DNA from: Desulfofustis sp.
Lineage (GTDB): Bacteria > Desulfobacterota > Desulfobulbia > Desulfobulbales > Desulfocapsaceae
NCBI GenBank assembly: GCA_030145365.1
Contig: JAQYVS010000281.1
Location: 1 to 6,666 of the forward strand
Direction of reading: 5' to 3'
Length of the DNA stretch: 6,666 nt
Made by a program: the position numbers and the translations under genes. Below, piece after piece: positions 1 through 6,175 of the stretch; the stretch's first letter is position 1; the number at the start of each line of letters is the position of its first letter. The notes beneath the pieces are model-generated. The model had not been told where the DNA came from, did no database searches, and worked only from the letters and a program-made list of their open reading frames with translations.

Positions 1-78
1 GATCCGATTAAATGTGCTGTAATCGTTAAGATCAGTGACAAAGGGGAATACGGATTCTATAAATCAGTCTGTCCGTAA
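1..78 (+). CDS. C-terminal end of a probable ABC transporter substrate-binding protein (partial)
   Basis: Reading frame 1 is open from the window edge to a TAA at 76-78 and gives 25 residues that begin DPIKCAVIVKI and end in FYKSVCP. The pattern 'DPIK-x-AVIVKI ... G-x-Y-x-FYKSV-x-P' resembles the last strands of periplasmic Leu/Ile/Val-type binding proteins (type I periplasmic binding fold), which often end with a short basic-aromatic tail like this. Its place immediately upstream of livHMGF on the same strand supports that role: such a protein would capture the amino acid in the periplasm and deliver it to LivH/LivM. Only the tail is visible, so the ligand cannot be judged. The identification rests mostly on gene order plus this short match. 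Confidence 0.62.
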   Translation, partial: DPIKCAVIVKISDKGEYGFYKSVCP

Positions 79-87
79 TTTTCTGCT

Positions 88-111
88 GTTCTTGAATAGG
101 CTTTCAAGAAC
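88..111 (+). repeat. Stem-loop just after the binding-protein gene
   Basis: A perfect 9-bp inverted repeat (GTTCTTGAA / TTCAAGAAC) surrounds a 6-base loop, starting 9 bases after the stop codon. No T-run follows, so it does not look like an intrinsic terminator. It could protect the 3' end of the upstream transcript from exonucleases. The pairing is seen directly; the role is inference. Confidence 0.5.
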
Positions 112-127
112 ATAAGGAGCGTTACAT

Positions 128-170
128 AAACCTGGTGTGCATCAACTCTTTGCACACCAGGTTTGTTATT
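128..170 (+). terminator. Probable Rho-independent terminator after the binding-protein gene
   Basis: A perfect 14-bp inverted repeat (128-141 with 151-164, AAACCTGGTGTGCA / TGCACACCAGGTTT) encloses a 9-base loop. The 3' arm ends in TTT and runs into GTTATT, giving a moderate U-rich tail. This is the strongest hairpin in the window. It lies 50 bases after the upstream stop codon and 125 bases before livH. It may terminate most transcripts from the binding-protein gene while letting some continue into livHMGF, which would yield more binding protein than permease. The arms are nearly symmetric in A/T flanks, but there is no leftward gene for it to serve. Confidence 0.72.
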
Positions 171-202
171 GGCACCATGTACCAATCATAGTCGGGTCAT
201 AC

Positions 203-225
203 CCAAACCACCGATTGTGGTTTGG
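203..225 (+). repeat. Second perfect stem-loop in the livH leader
   Basis: A 9-bp perfect inverted repeat (CCAAACCAC / GTGGTTTGG) has a 5-base loop. A run of six T begins 10 bases after the stem (235-240), which is too far for a typical intrinsic terminator. It could be a leader hairpin, an attenuator component or an operator with dyad symmetry. It sits about 60 bases before the livH start. Confidence 0.45.
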
Positions 226-276
226 CAGTAAAACTTTTTTCTGGAACATGCGGATGATTTCTTTTTTTGATTTAAC

Positions 277-281
277 AGGAG
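277..281 (+). promoter_or_regulatory. Ribosome binding site of livH
   Basis: AGGAG lies 7 bases before the ATG at 289 but only 4 bases before the in-frame GTG at 286. The spacing favours ATG 289 as the real start. Confidence 0.7.
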
Positions 282-288
282 CTGTGTG

Positions 289-1203
289 ATGGAATATTTT
301 CTTCAGAACCTGATCAATGCCTTGCAATGGGGCAGTTTTTATGCCGTTATATCAATCGGTTACTCGATGGTATACGGCGTATTGATGTTGTTCAACTTTG
401 CCCATGGCGATATCTTTATGGTTGGAACCTATATTGGGTTCGGTATTTCCACCTTATTGCTTGCGCTTTGTTCTGCATTCCTCCCGGGCTGGGTGATCTT
501 CGTCCTGGTAGTCATTGTCACCATGTTTCTGGCTTCTTTTATCGGCGTTTTTGTCGAAGTCGTCGGTTACCGCCCTCTGCGAGGAGCTCCTAGAGCTTCT
601 GCGGCCATTACCGGCCTGATGATCGGTATCATTTTTGAGACCGGCACCCTGATCATTCTTGGTGCTCAACGTTTCAGTTTCCCACCGTTGATCAAATCGA
701 TTTCGTACAATATAGGCGGCGTCTACTTCACCAACGTCAAAGTATTGATCATCGTCATATCCCTTATCCTGATGCTGGCCCTACATACCTTCATTCAGAA
801 AACCAAATGGGGAATGGCCATGAGGGCCATGTCCTATGATTTTCTGGCAGTGCCGCTGATGGGTGTTTCAATTAATGTGATTGCACCGCTCACTTTTGCC
901 ATAGGAGCTGGTTTGGCATCTGTTGCGGGGATTCTTTACGGCCAGGCGTACCCCATACTTGATCCCTATATGGGCATTTCCCTGGGCTGGAAGGCTTTTG
1001 TCGCTGCAATCCTGGGCGGCAGAGGCTCGATAATGGGCGCAGCCATGGCCGGTTATCTATTAGGTTTTATAGAAATTTTTGTTGCTATGGCCTTCCCGTC
1101 AACCTTCAGGGATTTGATCGCCTATTCCATTATTCTGATCATTTTGACCTTCAGGCCCCGCGGTTTTTTTGGAATGGTCCACTCCACTCAGCTCAGGCTG
1201 TAA
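289..1203 (+). CDS. livH: Branched-chain amino acid ABC transporter permease LivH
   Basis: This is an inner-membrane permease subunit of a HAAT-family ABC importer; it pairs with LivM to form the channel. The 304-residue protein is almost entirely hydrophobic, with about eight membrane segments, which is the usual LivH length. Near the N-terminus, residues 36-41 (NFAHGD) form the hallmark of this family. Residues about 174-218, beginning WGMAMRAMSYD and containing PLMGV and LTFAIGAGLA, are the cytoplasmic coupling loop (EAA-like) that contacts the ATPases. The protein ends with the family-typical TFRPRGFFG segment. An in-frame GTG lies one codon upstream, but the Shine-Dalgarno spacing prefers the ATG. 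It is the first gene after the hairpin-rich spacer and is followed 46 bases later by livM. The substrate is probably leucine, isoleucine or valine, although related systems carry other amino acids or urea. Confidence 0.93.
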   Translation: MEYFLQNLINALQWGSFYAVISIGYSMVYGVLMLFNFAHGDIFMVGTYIGFGISTLLLALCSAFLPGWVIFVLVVIVTMFLASFIGVFVEVVGYRPLRGAPRASAAITGLMIGIIFETGTLIILGAQRFSFPPLIKSISYNIGGVYFTNVKVLIIVISLILMLALHTFIQKTKWGMAMRAMSYDFLAVPLMGVSINVIAPLTFAIGAGLASVAGILYGQAYPILDPYMGISLGWKAFVAAILGGRGSIMGAAMAGYLLGFIEIFVAMAFPSTFRDLIAYSIILIILTFRPRGFFGMVHSTQLRL

Positions 1204-1249
1204 CAGTGCAATTTGGGACTTTTTCTACAAATGTGAATGGGAAACTCGT

Positions 1250-2527
1250 ATGAAACCCGTAAAGAAATTTTTAAGTATATTTTCCGTTGTGCCGATGGCT
1301 GGATGGTTGCTTGGAGCCTTTGTTACCGTCCTGATCGAATACTATCTGGGTGATTTGATCGCCTACTATTTCTACCTGCCCAAGATACCGGTACTTTTCG
1401 GGACACTGATCATGTTGAAAGAACCGACCTTGATCCCCAGCGCTCTGGGCTATGATCTGATCGTGTATCTTATACCAATATGTCTTGTCGGTTATTTGTC
1501 GGCCCCGATTACCAATGGTATTGCCTCGATTTTGGAAAAATCACCAACCTGGTTAGCAACGATCATCCATCTGGCAGCCTTTTACGGCGTCCTGCACATG
1601 TGGGCTGGCGTTAACGATTACCGAGTCATTGTTATAAAATTTACTATGATATCGGTTATTTTAACACTCAGCCTGAATATAATTAACGGATATCAGGGTG
1701 AATTTTCCTGTTCTCATCCCGGATTTATGGCACTTGGCGCCTATGCCTCCTCAACGCTTACGCTACTGCTCTTTGCCAACGACAAAATGTTTGGAGAAGC
1801 CCTGCTTCCGCCAGCGCTCGGCCCTTGGCTGTTTCCTTTTGTCCTGATTTTTGGCGGGATAGTAGCGGCGCTTGGCTCTCTCATTGTCGCCGTTCCGTCA
1901 TTTAGAACAAGAGGTGATTACCTGGCAATTATTTCACTTGCCTTTCTGTTCATCATTAAAAGCGCCCTTGAAAATCTCGAAGTACTCGGCGGGCCTAGAG
2001 GTATGAGCAGCCAACCTAACTATGCCACATTTCCGGTGGTGTTTTTCTGGATGGTGGCTTGTATCTGGGTCGTTCATAATTTCACCACATCAATCTTAGG
2101 CAAGGCACTTAATACGGTCCGCGACAACGAGCCAGCGGCAAATTCGATGACCATAGATACCAGAAGAACAAAGATCGTGGCCTTTATGTTCGGGGCTTTC
2201 TGGGCGGGAATAGCCGGAGCGCTTTTTGCCCATGTCCTGAGATATATCAACCCGTCAGCTTTCGGTCTTCAGAAATTGGCGGAAATTTTGGCAATGGTCT
2301 ATTTCGGCGGACTCAATTCGATTTATGGATCAATCGTTGGAGCGGTCAGCATCAGCGTATTGGGAGAGGCGTTGCGACCACTGGAGTTATTTAAATGGAT
2401 TATCATCCCGCTGATCCTGATCCTGGTCATGATATTCAGACCACACGGCCTGATCTCCTTCACGGAACTCAACGTCAGGGAAGTCATGCGTCCGAGAAAT
2501 AGAAAACGTTCGGAAGGAGTTGAATAA
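1250..2527 (+). CDS. livM: Branched-chain amino acid ABC transporter permease LivM
   Basis: This is the second inner-membrane permease of the Liv importer, 425 residues from the ATG at 1250. The first ~120 residues form an N-terminal extension with about three hydrophobic segments before the conserved core; the long form of LivM, as in enterobacteria, has a similar size. The core opens near residues 147-159 (GYQGEFSCSHPGF), the counterpart of the usual GYxGQxSxGHxxF motif, with Glu in place of Gln and Cys in place of the usual small residue. Residues about 284-325 (GKALNTVRDNEPAA and following) form the coupling loop for the ATPases. The tail carries the typical IFRPHGL segment and a basic end. 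The frame stays open 27 codons upstream to an ATG at 1169, but that start would overlap livH, lacks family-like sequence and is unlikely. The chosen start has only a weak Shine-Dalgarno (GGGA, 1239-1242). The stop overlaps the livG start by one base. Confidence 0.92.
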   Translation: MKPVKKFLSIFSVVPMAGWLLGAFVTVLIEYYLGDLIAYYFYLPKIPVLFGTLIMLKEPTLIPSALGYDLIVYLIPICLVGYLSAPITNGIASILEKSPTWLATIIHLAAFYGVLHMWAGVNDYRVIVIKFTMISVILTLSLNIINGYQGEFSCSHPGFMALGAYASSTLTLLLFANDKMFGEALLPPALGPWLFPFVLIFGGIVAALGSLIVAVPSFRTRGDYLAIISLAFLFIIKSALENLEVLGGPRGMSSQPNYATFPVVFFWMVACIWVVHNFTTSILGKALNTVRDNEPAANSMTIDTRRTKIVAFMFGAFWAGIAGALFAHVLRYINPSAFGLQKLAEILAMVYFGGLNSIYGSIVGAVSISVLGEALRPLELFKWIIIPLILILVMIFRPHGLISFTELNVREVMRPRNRKRSEGVE

Positions 2528-3300
2528 TGGCACCATTGCTCAGGGTAGAGAACATGACCCATTACTTCGGGGGGCTGCGTGCGGTCAATAATTTCAACCT
2601 CACCATTGAACCGGGTGAGATTAAAGGACTGATCGGCCCCAACGGTGCCGGTAAAACAACGGTATTTAATCTGATTACCGGAGTCTATACTCCATCCGAA
2701 GGAACGATCGAATTAGAATCGCAAGATATTAAGGGGATGGAAGCCCATAAAATTGCTTCCCAGGGACTTGGTCGAACCTTTCAAAACCTGGCGCTTTGGC
2801 GGCATATGAACGTTCTGGATCATATCCGCATGGCCCACTACTCGCAGATCAACTATGGTTTATTAGATGCCTTTTTGGGTACGCCAAAGGCCCGAAAGGA
2901 AGAAGAAAAGATCAAGGAAAACTCCTATGAGCTCCTTAAAATGTTCGATATTAAACAGTTCGCCGAGCAAAATATCGGTAACCTGTCTTACGGTGCCCAG
3001 CGCCGGGTAGAAATGGCTCGAGCCATGGCCACCAGACCCAAGATTCTTTTCCTGGATGAGCCCACTGCCGGGATGACACCGGATGAGCTGATCCGGATGA
3101 TTGAAATCATCCGTCAGGTTCACCGTGATTTCGGTGTGGCCATCTTTATGATCGAACATCGAATGAAGTTTGTCATGGATTTATGCGAATATATTCAGAC
3201 CCTGGTTTTTGGTGAAGTCATTGCCGAAGGGATACCAGAAGATATACAGAACAACCCTGAAGTCATCGAAGCCTACCTCGGCAAGGAGGATGTTCACTGA
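2527..3300 (+). CDS. livG: Branched-chain amino acid ABC transporter ATP-binding protein LivG
   Basis: This cytoplasmic ATPase subunit powers import through LivH/LivM. The 257 residues show all nucleotide-binding motifs: Walker A GPNGAGKTT at 37-45, Q-loop FQNL at 85-88, signature LSYGAQ at 153-158 (Tyr in the third position is normal for LivG), Walker B ILFLDEP at 173-179 and the H-loop histidine H211 in MIEHRM. The insertion between Q-loop and signature (about 105-130, charged, lysine/glutamate-rich) is characteristic of LivG and distinguishes it from the shorter LivF. The C-terminal segment (residues ~230-252) with VIAEGIPEDI and EAYLG is typical of the family. A strong Shine-Dalgarno GGAAGGAG at 2512-2519 lies 7 bases before the ATG, inside the end of livM. 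TAATG and TGATG overlaps with both neighbours imply translational coupling. Confidence 0.95.
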   Translation: MAPLLRVENMTHYFGGLRAVNNFNLTIEPGEIKGLIGPNGAGKTTVFNLITGVYTPSEGTIELESQDIKGMEAHKIASQGLGRTFQNLALWRHMNVLDHIRMAHYSQINYGLLDAFLGTPKARKEEEKIKENSYELLKMFDIKQFAEQNIGNLSYGAQRRVEMARAMATRPKILFLDEPTAGMTPDELIRMIEIIRQVHRDFGVAIFMIEHRMKFVMDLCEYIQTLVFGEVIAEGIPEDIQNNPEVIEAYLGKEDVH

Positions 3301-4013
3301 TGCAGCTCGTCGTGGAAAATTTATCCGTATCCTATGGCAATATCAAAGCCCTGCACGGAATCAGCTTCTCGGTGGAACAGGGAGAAATTGTTACCATTAT
3401 CGGCGCAAACGGAGCTGGGAAAAGCACCACCCTCAGAGCCATTTCCCGGATGATCCCTTCACAACCCGGTTCGAAAATTGAATTTATGGGAGAATCCATA
3501 TTAAAATACAATACCGACAAGGTTGTCTCCAAGCTCGGTATATCCCACGTTCCCGAGGGAAGGATGATTTTCGGCAACCTGACGGTGACTGAAAATCTGA
3601 CCCTGGCCTGTTTTGCAAGAAAAGATTCAGAAGGTATTGCCAGGGATAAAAAGTGGGTGTTCGATCTCTTCCCCCGTCTCGATGAACGGCGAGATCAGCT
3701 CGCCGGCACGCTGAGTGGCGGAGAGCAGCAGATGCTGGCCGTTGGCCGTGCTTACGTGAGCGGCCGGAAAATAATGATTCTTGACGAACCTTCAATGGGG
3801 CTGGCCCCGTTGCTGATGCTCGATATGTTTGACGCCTTGAAGGAGATCAACCGTCAAGGCACCACAATCCTTCTGGTGGAACAGAATGCCAGACTGGCTT
3901 TGAAGTTTGCCCAGCGCGGTTACGTTCTGGAACATGGCGAATTGATTCTTGAAGGAGTTGCAGATCAATTGCTCGATGATCCGGAAGTTAAAAAAGCCTA
4001 TCTGGGCGCCTGA
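3300..4013 (+). CDS. livF: Branched-chain amino acid ABC transporter ATP-binding protein LivF
   Basis: This is the second cytoplasmic ATPase of the importer, forming a heterodimer with LivG. At 237 residues it has the usual LivF length. Visible motifs are Walker A GANGAGKST (35-43), the VPEGR segment after the Q-loop position (84-88), signature LSGGEQ (138-143) and Walker B KIMILDEP (157-164). The H-loop position holds Gln195 (LLVEQNA), which is the normal LivF substitution and not a defect. The C-terminus PEVKKAYLGA closes with the family-typical YLG. The start ATG overlaps the livG stop (TGATG), with AAGGAGG at 3283-3289 ten bases ahead. The stop codon is part of a small hairpin that reaches into the ribosome binding site of the next gene. 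Confidence 0.95.
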   Translation: MQLVVENLSVSYGNIKALHGISFSVEQGEIVTIIGANGAGKSTTLRAISRMIPSQPGSKIEFMGESILKYNTDKVVSKLGISHVPEGRMIFGNLTVTENLTLACFARKDSEGIARDKKWVFDLFPRLDERRDQLAGTLSGGEQQMLAVGRAYVSGRKIMILDEPSMGLAPLLMLDMFDALKEINRQGTTILLVEQNARLALKFAQRGYVLEHGELILEGVADQLLDDPEVKKAYLGA

Positions 4014-4024
4014 TTGTCCAGGCG
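4007..4024 (+). promoter_or_regulatory. Hairpin over the livF stop codon and the epd-like ribosome binding site
   Basis: CGCCTG (4007-4012) pairs with CAGGCG (4019-4024) around a 6-base loop. The 5' arm contains the last livF codon and the first bases of its stop. The 3' arm contains most of the weak Shine-Dalgarno AGGCGGA (4020-4026) that precedes ATG 4031. A ribosome finishing livF would open the stem, so the arrangement could couple translation of the two genes. The pairing is seen; the coupling is inference. Confidence 0.4.
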
Positions 4025-4030
4025 GAATTC

Positions 4031-5038
4031 ATGCGACTGGCAATTAACGGCTACGGAAGAATAGGCCGCTGCATCGTGCGGGCTCTTTATGAATCCAAGC
4101 GCAATAGTGAGATAACCATTGCGGCCATCAATGAACCGGCAGACCTTGAAGCCATTGCCCATCTGACCAAATTTGACTCTACTCACGGCAGTTTCGCTTT
4201 AGACGTTCATGTTGAAGACGATTCTCTGGTCATCGGCAACGACACCATTGCCGTAACAAACGTGGCCGATCTCTCCAAGTTGCCCTGGAAAGATCACGAT
4301 GTCGATATAGTTCTGGAATGCAGCGGCAGTTATACCAAAAAAGATACCGCCAAGCTGCATCTGAAAAGCGGGGCAAAAAAGGTCATCTTCTCCTGCCCGG
4401 CTCAGCCCGACGTCGATGCCACCGTGGTCTACGGACTGAATCATCATCTGCTGCGTCAGGATCATCGCATTATTTCTAATGCCTCCTGCACCTCCAACTG
4501 CATTGCCCATGTTATAGATATTCTTAACAGGTCGTTTGGCGTGGAGAGCGGTATGATAACCACGGTTCACTCAATGATGAACGACCAGCCGGTAATTGAT
4601 GCCTATCACAATCCCGATCTGCGCAAAAACCGGAGTTCCGCCCACTCGATTATTCCAGTACAAACAGGGTTGGCCAAAGGAATTGACCGAATCTTCCCCG
4701 ATCTTGCCGGCCGCTTCAAAGCCACCGCTCTGCGGGTACCCGTTCTCAACGTTTCATGTATGCAGCTCACCGCCGCGCTCAACCGGAAAACGGACCGCCT
4801 GGAAATAAATGAGCTGTTTCGTCACACCGCCGAAACCGATCTAAAAGGAATTCTTGGTTACACTGAATTACCACTGGTCTCCAGCGACTTCAACCACAGC
4901 CCTTATTCCGCCATTGTCGATGGCGGCCAGACCGAGCTTTGCGGTACCAGTCTGGTCAATATAACAACCTGGTTTGATAATGAATGGGGCTATGCCAATC
5001 GGATGCTTGATACGGCCTGGGCCTTGTTCAATGCCTGA
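4031..5038 (+). CDS. epd: Erythrose-4-phosphate dehydrogenase-like (GAPDH superfamily) protein
   Basis: This is a cytoplasmic NAD-dependent aldehyde-phosphate dehydrogenase of 335 residues. The Rossmann motif NGYGRIGR is at 6-13, the active-site SNASCTSNC gives catalytic Cys153, and the partner base is His180. Several stretches match Epd better than glycolytic GAPDH: AINEPAD (32-38), DATVVYGLN, TTVHSMMNDQPVIDAYH (where GAPDH has TTVHAYTxDQ) and DFNHSPYSAIVDG near residue 285. The C-terminal WFDNEWGYANRMLDT is shared by the whole superfamily. Epd oxidises D-erythrose 4-phosphate to 4-phosphoerythronate, the first step of the deoxyxylulose-5-phosphate-dependent pyridoxal phosphate pathway. Some members keep GAPDH activity, so a GAPDH role cannot be excluded. 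It follows livF by 17 bases, which suggests co-transcription with the transporter. Its last 11 bases overlap the end of the opposing nitroreductase gene. Confidence 0.85.
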   Translation: MRLAINGYGRIGRCIVRALYESKRNSEITIAAINEPADLEAIAHLTKFDSTHGSFALDVHVEDDSLVIGNDTIAVTNVADLSKLPWKDHDVDIVLECSGSYTKKDTAKLHLKSGAKKVIFSCPAQPDVDATVVYGLNHHLLRQDHRIISNASCTSNCIAHVIDILNRSFGVESGMITTVHSMMNDQPVIDAYHNPDLRKNRSSAHSIIPVQTGLAKGIDRIFPDLAGRFKATALRVPVLNVSCMQLTAALNRKTDRLEINELFRHTAETDLKGILGYTELPLVSSDFNHSPYSAIVDGGQTELCGTSLVNITTWFDNEWGYANRMLDTAWALFNA

Positions 5039-5552
5039 AAGTGTTATGATGAACCAGATCTGCCTTATAACGATTCATCTCTTTGAAAGCCCCATCTTTG
5101 TCCTTCGGCCAGCCAATCGGAATAATTGCAAACGGAAAGATATGCTCAGGGATTAAGAATAATTCCCGGCAGCCCGCCATTCGCTCTTCAAGTGGATAGA
5201 CACCTGTCCATACCGTGCCAAGCCCTTCAGCCCTGGCAGCCAGAAGCAGATTCTGCACCGCAGCGCTGCAATCCTGGGGCCAGAAATCAGGCCATTTCTT
5301 ACCGGCAGGATCACCGCAGACTACAATCACCACCGACACCTGTTTGGCCATTTTACAATACGGATGAAAAGTCTCGATACTCGACAACTTGTCTCGGTCC
5401 CTGACTACAACGAACTGCCAGGACTGCTGGTTGCCTGCAGAAGGAGCCAGCATGGCTGCGTCAATCAGTTTTTCAATCAAATCATCTGAAACAGCTTCAT
5501 CGGTAAAGCTTCTGATGCTTCGCCTTGTGGCTATAGTCTGGTAAATGTTCAT
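5028..5552 (-). CDS. Nitroreductase-family FMN-dependent oxidoreductase
   Basis: This is a soluble flavoprotein of about 174 residues, the normal size for a compact nitroreductase. Starting at the third of three consecutive ATG codons, it begins MNIYQTIATRRSIRSF, where the RRSIRSF segment (10-16) binds the FMN phosphate. PSAGNQQSWQFVVV (37-50) and the helix AVQNLLLAARAEGLGTVWTG (98-117) are the other family hallmarks. Such enzymes use NAD(P)H and FMN to reduce nitro compounds, quinones or related electrophiles, usually as dimers; the physiological substrate cannot be read from sequence. The Shine-Dalgarno AAAAGGA is 8 bases before the third ATG (5552) but only 2 before the first (5558), so 5552 is preferred. 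It converges on the epd-like gene with overlapping ends and no terminator between them. Confidence 0.9.
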   Translation of the reverse strand: MNIYQTIATRRSIRSFTDEAVSDDLIEKLIDAAMLAPSAGNQQSWQFVVVRDRDKLSSIETFHPYCKMAKQVSVVIVVCGDPAGKKWPDFWPQDCSAAVQNLLLAARAEGLGTVWTGVYPLEERMAGCRELFLIPEHIFPFAIIPIGWPKDKDGAFKEMNRYKADLVHHNTFRH

Positions 5553-5560
5553 CATCATAG

Positions 5561-5567
5561 TCCTTTT
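5561..5567 (-). promoter_or_regulatory. Ribosome binding site of the nitroreductase gene
   Basis: On the minus strand AAAAGGA precedes three tandem ATG codons at 5558, 5555 and 5552. The spacings are 2, 5 and 8 bases, so initiation most likely uses the third, possibly the second. Confidence 0.6.
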
Positions 5568-5716
5568 ATACGTTTAAACAGGAATCACACTCTTTAGACC
5601 TGGTGTGACAGCGGCATGGCCGCAGAGTCTTATTCAATAATAGACGTTAATTATTGCTGGTAAGCCTTGCAAATAGATGTAATCCAGTCCTCCCTCTGCC
5701 AAGAGTTACCATCCAC
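5568..5716. other. Divergent intergenic spacer with small dyads
   Basis: This AT-rich spacer separates the nitroreductase from the CxxC-protein gene and should hold promoters for both. It contains a perfect 8-bp palindrome GTTTAAAC (5572-5579), an inverted repeat TCACAC / GTGTGA (5585-5590 and 5603-5608, 12-base gap) and a tight GC hairpin GCGGC-ATG-GCCGC (5611-5623). Any of these could be an operator or leader structure, but none is long enough to be convincing. I see no coding frame or RNA gene here. Confidence 0.35.
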
Positions 5717-5748
5717 TTACTGGTTTCTCCATAGTTAACGCTTATACT
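5717..5748 (+). promoter_or_regulatory. Possible sigma-70 promoter for the CxxC-protein gene
   Basis: TATACT at 5743-5748 is a good -10 hexamer lying about 40 bases before ATG 5787. The only -35-like element, TTACTG at 5717-5722, sits 20 bases away instead of the ideal 17, so the match is weak. The prediction rests on the -10 and the position upstream of a single gene. Confidence 0.28.
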
Positions 5749-5786
5749 ATAGAAGTATTTTAAACAGCTCTTAAACGGGATTGAGA

Positions 5787-6140
5787 ATGAAATTAATTTT
5801 TGTATACAACGCCAAGAGTGGAATAGTCAGTACGATCAAGGATATCGGCCATAAACTTCTGAGCCCGCAGACCTACGATTGCTTCCTCTGCAGCTTGACC
5901 CACGGGACCTTCAGGGAAGAGCCCAGCTGGAAGTCCTTTAGACAAAACAGCGGTATTGAAATGGAGTTTCTACACCGCAATGAGTTTGAGCAGCTTTACG
6001 ACAGAAAGGAAGCGTATCCGGTGGTCCTAAAAAATTCCGGTTTTATGGAGGTGGTAATCAGCCGGGATCAATTGGCCCACCTGACTTCGGTCGGTGACTT
6101 GATCGTTGCCGTTAAAAGCCTCAAACTGGAGCCGGATTAA
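5787..6140 (+). CDS. Uncharacterised 117-residue protein with a CxxC motif
   Basis: I do not recognise a characterised function. The protein opens with a hydrophobic strand LIFVYNAKSG and a helix-like stretch, then YDCFLCSLTHGTF, which places Cys32 and Cys35 in a CxxC pair. This is followed by an aromatic, charged stretch (W48, F51), then IEMEFLHRNEFEQLY (57-71), YPVVL (77-81) and a C-terminal helix. There is no signal peptide or membrane segment, so it is likely cytoplasmic. The pattern recalls a conserved family of similar size seen in other bacteria, which I know only as hypothetical. No nucleotide-binding loop is visible. A CxxC could be redox-active or bind metal. The start is ATG 5787, six bases after GGGA (5777-5780); an in-frame TTG at 5781 is less likely. 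It converges on the molybdoenzyme gene with a 35-base gap. Confidence 0.82.
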   Translation: MKLIFVYNAKSGIVSTIKDIGHKLLSPQTYDCFLCSLTHGTFREEPSWKSFRQNSGIEMEFLHRNEFEQLYDRKEAYPVVLKNSGFMEVVISRDQLAHLTSVGDLIVAVKSLKLEPD

Positions 6141-6175
6141 TACGCTTATTGTTTAGGCTATACCATTGCCCTCAT

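Noticed and set aside
135..191. Short leader peptide frame (GTG at 135 to TAG at 189-191) after an AAGGAG at 114-119
   Set aside because: The Shine-Dalgarno is 15 bases from the GTG, the frame lies inside the terminator-like hairpin and shows no cluster of Leu, Ile or Val codons as an attenuation leader would.
168..200. Possible livH promoter with TTGGCA as -35
   Set aside because: No acceptable -10 hexamer occurs 16-18 bases downstream.
1169..1249. Upstream in-frame ATG extending LivM by 27 codons
   Set aside because: It would overlap the end of livH by 35 bases, has no good ribosome binding site, and the added residues do not look like a LivM N-terminus; ATG 1250 gives a standard MKxxKK start.
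3881..3890. Missing H-loop histidine in LivF (Gln195)
   Set aside because: Glutamine at this position (VEQN) is the normal state in LivF proteins, so it is not evidence of a damaged ATPase.
4199..4570. Minus-strand open frame of 123 codons inside the epd-like gene
   Set aside because: It is antisense to a well-conserved enzyme, has no recognisable motifs and no supporting ribosome binding site, and is best explained as a shadow of the real gene.
5597..5608. Repeat of the ten-base string ACCTGGTGTG also found in the terminator hairpin at 130-139
   Set aside because: Many shared ten-base strings are expected by chance in a window of this size, and the flanking bases differ.
6118..6153. Possible terminator between the CxxC protein and the molybdoenzyme (GCCTCAAAC ... 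GTTTAGGC)
   Set aside because: The stem needs a bulge, the loop is about 25 bases, and no T-run follows on either strand.
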